DNA from: Solen grandis
Taxonomy: Eukaryota; Mollusca; Bivalvia; Adapedonta; Solenidae
Direction: 5' to 3'
Assembly: GCA_021229015.1 (NCBI GenBank)
Contig: CM037788.1
Location: 37,348,024-37,412,023, forward strand
DNA: 64,000 nt
Shown here: piece by piece, positions 11,136 through 22,700 of the stretch
Numbering within the stretch: position 1 is the stretch's first letter
How the letters are laid out: the number at the start of each line of letters is the position of its first letter
Made by a program: the position numbers and the translations under genes
The notes under the pieces: model-generated
What the model saw: only the letters and a program-made list of their open reading frames with translations
What the model was told of the DNA's origin: nothing
Databases searched by the model: none

Positions 11136-13202
11136 TATCTACTATAGCTCACTGTGGTGTCGCTCCTTTAATATAATATTAGTGACAATCATTTTCAAAA
11201 ATTCCAAATGGTTGGGTAAATTGCCCTAAAATATCAATACTTATTTAATGATTAAAAATGCATATCCTTCTATTCATACTTCACCTTTTTTATAATAAAC
11301 ATTATTTTGGAAAGAAATTATACATATAAGTAAGTGAATGAGATAATATTAACGGAAATCTAAGTACTAGTACACACTATCATTTATTACTGTAAGTATA
11401 TGCATTACAATTAAGTTTATCTATCTTTCATACTGTACTTGCATATATCCCGGCAGGACCAGCCGGATTTTGCTTCAGCTGACTTATGGTGTGTCGGTGG
11501 ATCTACCCGGCAGTCGGGGTCCTCATCCACCTAACTAGAACTATAACTAGAAATATTTAACAGACATACTGCTAGCAATATTATGCGTATGTTTTATACG
11601 TCAATCATATCATGAAGAAACATGTTCTTTTCTGAAGCAAGAAGATGTACTGTGAAAATTAATTTATCAAAATAGTTTTCTTGCATTATAAGAAGACCTA
11701 GAAGTCGCCGAAGCCATTTGTATAGGAAGAGGAACGGTGTCACTTATTAACAAACCATACTCTGTGGCTTAAACACTTTTTGCATGTCCATTAAAGCAGG
11801 TTGCAGCGGGCAGCATATATTTCTATAACATTTATAATCCAAGAAAGAACAGCTTGCCTAAGGCCGAGAGTTCAGAGCGTTCCTTCCATGACAAGAATAC
11901 TTTGGATTACATTTCCTGGCCCTGACATATGTCAAAGTCATTAAAACTGTTCCGATGTATCTCATTTACTTGGTGCTCAGTTCCAGGACTGGTGACCTAG
12001 GCACCGGGACATTTTAACTGACTGTGGTACTATACCTTTTTTCTATGGCAATGGGACAGTACTGTATGTACTGTATCACGTATCTTATGCTGACAAAATG
12101 GCTGAAATGCTATCGAGGGGAAGTTTAGCAAAGAAAAAAAATAACACATTAGCAATTTTCGTAATAGTTATAGATCTGTTATAAAAAATCACTCTAAAAC
12201 ATTTTTAGATGACGATTCTGTGAGAAGAGTTCCTCCAAATGACGTAGTAAATCACATATGGTAATGAAAAACTGAATATTTTCCGATTCTAATTAGTTTT
12301 ATCTACAATAAACGCTTTCATGACATACTGTTATGAATGAAAAAGTTAACAAATGACTAATGAATAGCTAGTGGCCATCAAATATGTCTTTGAAATGCCC
12401 GGATTAAGTGGGTGCGTGGCTCTGTCAAAGTTTACACGCATGCGACCCTCCGTTTTGATCCCTCATATTTGCTTAGGGAAGTTGGTTTATTTGTTGAGAA
12501 GTTATCTTTAGTCTCCTAGCCACGAGCCACTGGAATGAAGCTAGATGCAAGAAGTACTAGAAGGAACATGATGGACTATTTCTTACTTTATACAGGTGAG
12601 TGGTGCTAACTTCCTTTGTTTTTCAACTACGAAAGAATCCAGTTTATAGATTTATGTAAAGTAAGAGTAATATTATGTTACTTAAGTAAAATAATTCGAT
12701 CAGGATGAACTGGACGAAGACGACATGCTATCATTTGATTTTGGCTTGTCTGCTTTCGAAGATTACACGTATAAACAAAGTTTTAAAGAGCGTTTTACGG
12801 CTGGTATAACTGTTCAAGCAGCTGAACGTCGGCGGAGGTCAATAATTTGAACTTCGGATACCATAAAGGTCACTTTACAAACAGTTACTTAAACATTGGA
12901 CCTGTCCCTTTTGGTATTGCAAATATAACCATTCATTGCTAAGGTATGATCCTATAATATTTGTTTATGTCCCCTCATAGATTCAATTCATGTTTAGTTC
13001 TTTTCGACAATACCTTAAAAAGCATTGGCATAAGAGTGACATTGACTTTCATATGTGACCTTGACATGTTCAACTGGTGTCAAATGCAAAAACCCTCAGA
13101 CGCTTTGGTAAACAGAAAAGACCCTGATCAGAAGTATTCTTCCAATGTTTGCTTCACTCAGATTCTATACAGTCTGCGCGGCGAAGAAAATGCCATTGTT
13201 TA

Positions 13203-13740
13203 AAGGCCCATTATTCTTCCAAAAGCAGTTTATATTCATTTGACTGAAAAGCACGTGTGTGCTACATTTTTGTTACGAGATGCAATCTGTACATACTCGT
13301 TGACGACAACTTTACTACAAAGCACAAATGAGAAATTATGTTTACTTTAAATAATTCTATTGTTCACAAAAAAAAAACTAATTTGCAAATTTCTTATATG
13401 TCGATTTTCTGACGTATTCCATAGACCTTCCGAAGGTCTCCTATAACGAATCACGAGTGCATAAATTGACGACTTAGCAGATAAACAAATTGTGATTCGG
13501 CGACGGTTTTGCAAATTCTAATTGTTTTCGATTACAGACCGCGGGAATACTCGCCATTGGAAAATGTAAACAATGAGAATATTTTGGCATCCATCCAAAA
13601 CACTAAATTGCGTATTTAATGCATTTAACTGTTATTTTCGCAGATATTTGACATATGTACCATTTGCTAGTCTCAATATGTCAGTGTTATTTTACATTTT
13701 ACTAAATTGGTATTTAATGCATTTAACTGTTATTTTGCAA
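13203..13740. mobile_element. Second AAGGCCC-family repeat, left copy, 3' end scrambled
   Basis: It starts AAGGCCCATTATTCTTCC and follows the 6860 element through GAGATGCAATCTGTACATACTCG and the TAGCAGATAAACAAATTGTGATT block. Near 13690 the expected terminal part is replaced by a repeated ATTTAATGCATTTAACTG phrase. Confidence 0.4.
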
Positions 13741-16700
13741 ATATTTATGAGGTAAAGGTTTAAAGAGATGATCCCATCAGTTATAGCTCTAGTTTAACCC
13801 TTTACTGTCATGTATTCTGTACACATTTATAAATATTAATTGTTTATTTTTAAATCGTATATAAAACAATGGATTGATTTTGTAAGCAGTCTGAGAAGAA
13901 TTTGCCCCGAAAAGTATGCGTAAACAGAGGGGGCCCCAAAAGGGGAGTTGTTGATTGGGTTGCTTTGTTTGCCTATACGTCAAAATGAAACTTATGAGGT
14001 AGAGGATTGATTATTAAAAAATTTTCTTTTTAAATATGATCATAATATTTTAATTTTGGGCTTGGTTTTAAAAACGGGGCAATACGTATGTTTCGTTTAT
14101 TAATTTTAAAACTTTTTTTTTTTCAGCCCTTTCTGCGCCCCTTTGCTTATGTGTTAAAGGAAAGTGTTTCTTTTTCAGTTTTAAATGCCCTACTTGATTC
14201 CCCAGGCTGCTTTTTCAAAACCTGAAAAAACAAGCGGCCTGAAAAAAGATTGTACAATGCTTTTAAGTTATTACGGGAGAAAGGTTTCCTGTACGGTTTT
14301 TTTGTGAACGGTTGTGCAATTTCGTGTTGTCTTTACATGATGCTTTTGAAATGAAAATAATATAAAGTAGAGTATATCACTCGTTTTTATTAAAATTGTT
14401 TATTTTAATGATTAGAAGTGTTTTATATTTTCCGTTTTTTAATTTTTATTTTTCTTTTTTGTTTTATTGGGGGTTTATTTGTACTTACACAAAATAAAGT
14501 ATCACGTATTTCCATTTTGTACTTCACTTTTTTCTTTTTAAAATTTTTGGGAACACGGGCTGTAAAACGTTCCCCAACATATTTTTTTAAACTTTGATTA
14601 TTGTTCTGAAAAAACAACTTGTTTAGGGCTTTGTTTTTGTGTAAAAATCACGTTCCCAGTCAGTCGAACGTTTTTAAAGGGACTTCAAATACAGTCTTTT
14701 TTTTTTTATATTGGTTCCAAATTTTATTGAAGTAAGCAGAGCATAGAAAAGGCAAGTTACTACAGTCGTGCCGGACAGTCACATAACTGCCTCCAGTTCC
14801 AGCGGGGGCCCTATCGTGTACACAGGGCGGAAAGGGGCCGTCTCAACACATCTGAAACATTCACCGGTAATGGACGGTGATGATGGGGGCCTGGTCTCCG
14901 CAGTCATCCAAGCTTGGAGAGTACATCCAGGTGACGTCACAGTGGAACTTTATGAGAATAGATTTTTTTTTTTTTTTTTTTTTGGAATAGCGCATTTTCA
15001 TAAACTTACTGTGAGCAAGTTCAGTTGACGTACACACGTTTCCTCGGTAATCCGGCTTCTTTAAGGTACCGGTCGAGTTGTTAGAGAGAACAAAAATGAA
15101 TTTAAATATAGTGGATATGATGAGTCAAATGTCTCCTATGACGGGACTTATTGCACTTCATACATCGTGTTAATTCATGACAGGTCAACTTAACTCACTC
15201 TGTTTTCTTTAATACTTATCAAAATTTTAAGGTGGAACGTTTATACATAATTGTCTTAATCTATATTGAAATGTAAACGCTTGCCTTTTGAAATGCGCAA
15301 TATTTGTATGAATCATAGAACTTTTAAAATTGTATATTATCCATATTTTAAGAATGATGCATGCTCCAAATACAAATTTAACAGATATAGCATATACTGC
15401 AATTATTGTTTATAATAATTCATATGATTTCTTTTTGATGTTTCAGCAGCCAATTGTTTAGTATCTTTATCTTGCTTTCGTTTTTTTTTTTTTATCAACA
15501 GGCGACGTTCGATGAGCCTGTAATGATCAACGGAGTCTTGACCCAGGGACGAAACTTGGTAGATGGTCACGTGACCTCCTACAAGCTTGAGTATACGGAG
15601 GATGGCAGCACGTGGAAAACCGTGAACAACGACATAGGAGTCGAACAGGTAAGTCAAGCACATGTTATTGCCGATGATGATGATGATGATTGTGCTATTG
15701 CTGCTCTGGTGATGTTTATAATTATTATGATGATGAATATGATGATGATGATGTGATTAGGGTGTTGGTAGGGATGGTGATAATCTCATCATCATCATCA
15801 TAAATCATCATCATCATCATCATCATCTTTCGGTAAAAGGGAAATCCTTCTAATACCATACATGTTGACGTAATTATATTACTGTTACGAAACCTAAACA
15901 AAGACTAACATCATTTGGGTCTTAAAGCAGCTCGTTAACAGAAGGCCAGTGACTAAGAATTTGATTTTTAACTATCGGTAAATGTGTGTATAACGTCTAT
16001 CGATGCATGGTCACCGAATGCAAACATCCGATCGTGATCGTAAAATAAGGGGATGGTTTTCACCATCACCAGGCCCGCATTCACCTGGGGCTTAGGGGGC
16101 TCAACCCCGCCCCCACCCCCACCCACTGGCCTGATCATACAGTTTTCTAGGTGACTGAAATTGCCTTGTTTGGGTAAATGCTTGTGGTAAGTAGTGGTAA
16201 TCCACATTGTGAGCCCCGTACTGAAATAAAATTTAGTTAAATGACCAGCCACCCAGGCCGACCCCTGCTTTGAGAACATCCGCAGTGCAACACTTAACTC
16301 TGCTGTCACCTTGGCAACGTCATTGTGTCTGCTCTAATCTGAATCAAACGCTTGTGTGCATGTCATATACGTCAATAAATGCACTGATAGCGATTAGTAT
16401 AAATTTAAGTCGTATTTTATTGTGCATATTATAGTAAAATTAATAAATGAGGACCAAATCAAACTCAATGTTATATACATTTTGAACTGCGACCAAAATC
16501 CTAACATTCATTTATGATTTTAAGGACGGCTTAAGCTCTCTCTTTTCTCTCTCCTCTCTCTCTCTCTTCTCTCTTTTCCAGATTGTAAGGTGAACTAAAT
16601 ATATGTATTTAAACAGAAAGGAATCACATTTACAAATGGACGATAACAGACTGTCAATGTAATAAATTTAATAGAACTTAATGAAACCCAATTTGCATTT

Positions 16701-17529
16701 TAACAGACCCAAAAAAATAAGATGTAATACTTTTATTGTGCAAAGAAAATAATAACCTTCTAAATCACTTTCATTTTCAAATTTAATCTTTTGTCATTTA
16801 CTTTTTATTTTTAATGAGCAGCCAGTCCCATAAATTTCGTATTAATTGCAATATAAAAAAAATCATACAGAAAAATATTTTCCGGATAATTTCGTTTAGA
16901 GGACTGGAGTTAGAGACCGCTACCATCTATGGTTTTGTATCAAGAAATCTTTATGAGGATGTGAGTCTAGTACTGGTCGTCCTAGAAACGATGTTTAGTT
17001 AACTGCCGGCCGGTCAAGAATTTGTCAAAACAGACAAAATATGGTGCATTAAGTTGATTTTGGGGACAAAACATAAAAACTTACAGGCTTATAAAAAGCT
17101 ACAAAATCCCCCACCCCGATCCCCTCAGAATGCTCTTTGTCATCCTAGAAATAATTTTTTTTCGGGGAAGCAGGGCCTCCAGACCCTTAGCACTAAAAAT
17201 CACACTCATGTCTTTAGCATTAGTATAAAGCTAGGCAGCCTGCAAATTACATAAAAATATACTGCGATGCTTCGTTCGAAAGAAAAAAATTTGTTTACGT
17301 AAACTCACAGACTTTAAAAAATATTCCATTCTTGTGAGTATGATGTAATGAAATAGGTTCATTTTCTTTATGTTTTAATGTGCGAATAAGAATTTAAAAT
17401 TAGTAAACACAGTGACGAACAGTCTGTTCGTAATCCCTGTACCATGCAGATCAGGGAGTGACATTGGGCAAATTACTCCACTGAACCTAGATTTTTACAG
17501 TTTGGGTATATAAATGGATAAGCATGTTG

Positions 17530-17778
17530 TGAAAAAGTCACATGACCGGTTCCCACGGTCGAGTGGTCCTGACGAACGCCCCGTAAGCGGAGAATATCGG
17601 TTCGATTTCTCGGTCTCGACACGACAAATTTGTTTAAAATGGCATGGTACGTATAATCAAATTTTCCCTTGCTTGATGCTCAGAATTAAAGGTTTTGCCC
17701 GGTGTCAGGATGTGACTTGGGTTTTGTTTTATGTCTACGGCTTTGTCAACGGCGTGATACTGCAGTGTGGCAGTAAAT
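17530..17778 (+). repeat. SINE, left copy
   Basis: A-box-like CGGTCGAGTGGTCCTGACG, B box GGTTCGATTTCTCGG, body, and tail TCAACGGCGTGATACTGCAG TGTGGCAG. Single-base indels relative to 36290-36538. Confidence 0.6.
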
Positions 17779-18537
17779 AGAATATTAGATTATTGATCAG
17801 AATGAGTCCTCGGATGACTAGGAAACTGTTTGTGTTGCGTGAAACCAACCCACAAAATGTCGCAATTGTAACATGGTAATGTCTTTTCTAGATATTTATG
17901 GGTAATAGTGACTCCGACACTATCCAAGAGGGCCAACTGACATGCCCGATATTTGCCAAGGGTATCCGAATACTGCCCATGAGTGGGATAAAAACATTTT
18001 CTCCGGTTTGAAGTGAACGGCTGCTACTTTGACAATACCCCAACGGTAAATTGAAAGGTAATTATTAAAGATACTACTTTAAACCCTTATTTTCTTTTTT
18101 TGGTGAAATAAAAGAATGACATGCTGAAATATTTCTATTATATTGATCATTTGAACAAAAATTTAAACGTTTTTAAAAAATAAAATAATAACTTTTTTCA
18201 AAGTGAGCGTTCATAAAGTTCTGATTATACAAAACGCAGGATTATTAAGTTGCAATTGAAAATGCTGTTTCTCTTAAAATTTTATTTCTTCGCTGAATAC
18301 CATTCTAGATTTGAAAATGTGTGGAAATAATTTCTGTTTATGTTCCGTAACTGTGTATCAAACACGGTAAATGATTTTTGTCCTTATCTTACTCAAAGGC
18401 TTGTTACTTAAAAGACAAGGTAAAAATGAATTTAAACCCGTAAATTAAATTAAAAAATAATCTCAATCGGCGTTTAAGAAAAAAAGCTTTCAAATGCCCG
18501 AAGTATTAAAAGGGTGTTAGAGAAGTTTTTTTTTGCA

Positions 18538-18637
18538 NNNNNNNNNNNNNNNNNNNNNNNNNNNNNNNNNNNNNNNNNNNNNNNNNNNNNNNNNNNNNNN
18601 NNNNNNNNNNNNNNNNNNNNNNNNNNNNNNNNNNNNN
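18538..18637. other. Assembly gap, 100 N
   Basis: Exactly 100 undetermined bases, the conventional placeholder for a gap of unknown size. The sequence before it matches the right copy up to about 37296. The sequence after it matches the left copy from about 683 onward. The gap therefore joins two contigs that overlap each other by about 18 kb. Confidence 0.97.
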
Positions 18638-19794
18638 GAGTCTCTCTTCTTCATGATTTTAACACGACAATTTCGACATTTTTTTTTGGGGGGGGGGGGG
18701 GGGGGGGTACAGACATCATTTGTTTCGATTTTCAGTTTTGAATGTACGAAAAAAATATAGGTAAGTTGGTACTCCTGAAAGGGTTGGTGAATCAACTTTT
18801 ACTACACGAGTTCAAAGCAATGGTCTTACATCGCACGTGTTAACTCCACCACTTAGATTTGTTGAATGAGCGGTTACAGCTGAAGATGTCATCTACTTTC
18901 AAAAGCTGTACTTTTTCATGAGATTGTCTAATTTTACATTTGCGAGGTACGAGTATACCCTCAAATTATTTACATGTTGACTTTGTGGAACCACTGTGAT
19001 TCTTTGTATCAAAGCTCTTCTTGTTTTATATGGAGCCGAACGGGGCACCGTGGAAACCAATCAAGACACGGCCTTATAGTCTCTTTAGAACCCACAGGGT
19101 CCTGAATAGACGTTGTCGCCACTGTCATTTAAATACAAGAGGCATCAAATTGACAGTTTTGACTCTAGTTCAATTCGAAATTAAATGTAAATAATAATAA
19201 TAAAAAAAAGAATTTCAGTGTATTTTACGTTCTTTACAGTTTGTTTTTTTCCAGATGATAATTTATGGTCCAAATATGTGTAAATTGAAGTTCAAGTCTC
19301 CAAACAAAACATAGAGTATTAAAATGTCGGATATTAAACAACATACTAATGCCAGAAACCACCTACATACATGTATTTAATAACCAATTGAGTAACAAAG
19401 TTATTTTAGGAAAATATTTGGCGGCATCTTCTTTAAGCAATCAAATCATTTCAGCAACCAATTTTAAGAATTCCAAAGCGGTATGTATACTTATGACTTT
19501 ATCAGCAGGTAGCAGTGCTACGATGTCAGTTTCTATAGTGATAGTGAGTGGTTTCTAAGGAGAAATGTCCATGAAGATGTGTAAAATTATTATTTGTTGA
19601 AAGTCGCTAATTTTCACTGATTTTGAGGATGGTTTTTACTATGAATATCTACTCAATCGCAATCATTCATTTGGCAGATCTGTAAATATATACATGTAAT
19701 TATAATTACATGGATCCGTGAAATGACATTCAATATAGATTCAACGAAATTTAATTAACCGAAAATCAATCATTTTACAGTAGTGTTAACGTAC

Positions 19795-22700
19795 AGTTGG
19801 TTTGCAGTTTGCTCACAATTAACCATGCCGTTTGTTGGAGGAGCCAGCGGGGAGCAAAGGTCAGTGGGGACAACAGGGGCTGAAACAGGGAACACAAATG
19901 CTGTGAATGTGAGATATTGACATTTGTAAAACGTATGTTATAGTATCAAAAGTCTAGAATTGATACATGTTTATATTTTATATATATTTGTTTTTTCAAT
20001 CACCTTCTTAAAATGTTGAGCATAATGGTTTAGTTTATGCATTCAAAATTTCTTTAAGGTCTTCCCATTCTAAAAGCGATCAATTTCATCAAAGCCATGT
20101 ATATAACTTAACAATACACATGGATATAAGCTTTTAATGTGTTAAACAATGATAATCTTAGGGGAAAATTGACATTTTATGATAAGTGACAAAAGTTCGT
20201 TTATTACCTCCCCTCGATTATTTTGTTGCCATGAGTTATCTCCCCTGAAAACCATAACAAGTGATTTTCTCTATTTACCAATGGTAAAGTTTAGATTTGT
20301 TCATGGAAATTGATACAAATTAATAAAATGCATCTTTCTACCATGAGTTTTTCTCATAAATCAAATTCAGTTTTTCATATTCATAGAAAATACATATTTT
20401 CCATAGGCTTCAATGTTAACAGATATGCGGATTATCTCCCCCAAAGTAGATAAAACTTGAAAAAAACTCTTTGTGATTTTTTTAATGTCTTCAAAGTGAT
20501 AAAATTTCATAGAAATATAACCATCCAGTGGCAAGATATGGAATATGGCTATTAGGGTGGGAAGACCTTAATCTAACTAGCTGCAATAATAGAGCATTGA
20601 GAACTGAACTGTATAAAATCCTTAGTCAAAAACATATGATAATCGGAAGTCGTCGGGTAATTTAGTACCAAGTGTACCGTAGCCTTCGTAGCCAATGTGT
20701 TCCTATTGCCGGTCTCGGTGACCAAGTTGGTAAAACGGAAAAAGTTAGTGACATGTCCCTGGTTCGAACCCGGCAACGGTCTCTTTGATGCCTCGCCTCT
20801 GATTTACGTGAGAATTTTGTTTATTACAGGAAATGGTGAAAATTTGTAAAATCCCGAGCATATTTTTCTACAACATCCCTGCCAAGTCTGTTTTTTTCTC
20901 ACAGGGACTGAGAATGTATCCCGATTTCTGTATGATCTCGGATAGTATCATATCGAAGCATTGACATCTATTGTAAATTCTGAAATGAAATATTTGCTAC
21001 AAACAGTGAATATATTTTAACTTACCAGGTGTCGTTGGTATAATTATTTTCGGAGTCGTTGGAACCCTAGGTGTGGAATTTGGTGACGTCACGACGCCGC
21101 TCGAGCTCAAGCCTGCAACAGAAGATATTTTGGGACTCTAAAAATATGAAGTTTTCAGATAGGAACGATAATCAAAACCTGGATTATGGAACACCATGAC
21201 TGTCTTATGATGTGCACCTGTCTTTATGTTTGGTACATATGCCTTTATGTGCAATGGTTATATGCAGTGGTAAAATCGTTATATTCAGTAGATATGTAAT
21301 TATGTGCTGTTCACTTGCCATTATCTGCGGTACATCTGACATGCAGTGCAGATATTATTATATACAGTCCTTTTGTTATTATGTTCAGTTCATTTTGCTT
21401 TATATTCGGTCCACGTGCCTTTATAATAGGTTGGTTTGTCATTATGTTCACTTCAATGGTCATGATGTTAGATGTTTATTATAGGCAGTTCGTCCTTTAA
21501 TATATGCAGTTGAAGAGTATTAATGTGCAGTGATTTCAACTTTATGCTCAGCGGTAAAGATCGCTTTATGTTCTATTGATTTTGTATTATTTTCAGTTCA
21601 CATGACTTTATATGCAGTGCTTATTGCATTATGTTCAGTGCTCTCTATATTATGATTATGTGGTTAAAATTATAAAGGAATATTCCGCAGATGTCATTGT
21701 TATGCGAGCCTCAAAACATTTTCATGAACTCGTTTAGTAAAATTTGATATGAAATGACAATACATGTCAGACTCTTTTTATCATATGACAGTATATCGCG
21801 ATTTTGACAACAAACAAACAAAACATAAATGAACGGACTGTGCACGAATAACCTTTTGTAATCTAACACCGAGAAAATAGTTTCAAATGATAACTGAAAA
21901 TAACGATTTAATATGTGTATTTTCATACATTTTTAACATTATATGAATAATGAATCGAACACATTTACTCCAGCTGTTGGAGTTTAACACACTATGTATA
22001 TACATGGAATAAACGCGCGTGACGCGGAATGGTGTAATTCGGTCTAAAAGTTATATGTAACGTATAAGAAAATATATGATGGTTATACAAAACCGGAAAC
22101 AGTTGTTTGAGCAAAATGTCATATGATAAAAAGTAATATGCGATATAGCGCCGTAGACACGTGACATGATATCATACTCAGTCAATCAGTCCTAGACCTA
22201 TCGTAGATTTACAAATGCCATTTAAACAATGAACCTGCGTCCACCAGATACGAGGCAGATGCCTAAAAGAATTCTGTACTTACATGTGGGTTTATTACCA
22301 TCCGGGGCACAGCCAAGCAGTTCAAATCTGAGAGCAATGTTTTCATGCCATGCCAGGGGGTTTATACGGACAAATTTGGCATCGAATGGACAGGAAAACG
22401 TGTTTGTAACTGGACTGGAATTGTCTGTGTTTCCATACAGGAACTGAAATAGTTTTATAGGATCCATCAACAAACTGCAATAAAAAAGGTACTGGCCAAA
22501 ATATATCTTTAAAACTTTAAATAAAGCTTACCAAATGATGTTTTGTCGAGTTTTGTGCCGTTAAACACATTAAATTTAAATTTTGCTCTTTATGATTATA
22601 AAAGTACAATTACATTAAAACAGGATAAATCCATGTATTTATCGTTCATTTTATTTCTTCGAAAGGAGACAAATGTGGTCGTCTTGTCTATTATTGTTAG

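Larger units (their letters stand above)
9906..12534. other. Spacer between head-to-head genes, left copy
   Basis: Holds the promoter motifs at 9925-9956, an (ATGT)n tract, a SINE 3' part and a GC-richer patch at about 11450-11530 (CCCGGCAGGACCAGCCGG). The 85-codon open frames near 10073-10435 on both strands show no domain, so I do not call a gene. Confidence 0.5.
12535..18045 (+). pseudogene. Damaged left copy of the discoidin gene (probably assembly error)
   Basis: This is the counterpart of the intact plus-strand gene at 30419-39863. The signal-peptide exon 12535-12595 is intact. The second exon (14127-14159) has lost its donor: the gtaagt of the other copy reads gaaagt. The first discoidin exon (14754-14930) lacks its splice acceptor and first ~25 bases because about 795 bp are missing, and it has single-base losses. 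The second discoidin exon (15502-15648, ATFDEPVMINGVLTQ onward) is intact. The third (17892-18045) is 154 bp against 157 in the other copy, with three separate one-base deletions. The two C-terminal exons are absent because the sequence stops at the gap at 18538. Read literally this is a pseudogene; the rising indel density towards the gap makes an uncorrected contig end more likely. Confidence 0.7.
683..18537 (+). repeat. Left copy of ~18 kb duplicated segment
   Basis: Collinear with 18638-37296. Exon positions shift by a nearly constant offset: 17957 at the second CCP, 17882-17884 around the two signal-peptide exons, and 18756 at the last shared discoidin exon. The jump in offset comes mainly from about 795 bp missing near 14750. 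The copies agree at almost every base between about 860 and 13000 and diverge by frequent one-base indels from about 13750 to the gap. The left copy extends further left (1-682) than the right copy does. Confidence 0.93.

Noticed and set aside
15968..16309. A 113-codon minus-strand frame
   Set aside because: The right copy does not preserve the frame (indels near 34863-35000), and it contains a glycine run from a poly-C stretch.
18514..18795. Open frames spanning the N gap
   Set aside because: They consist of undetermined bases and homopolymers.
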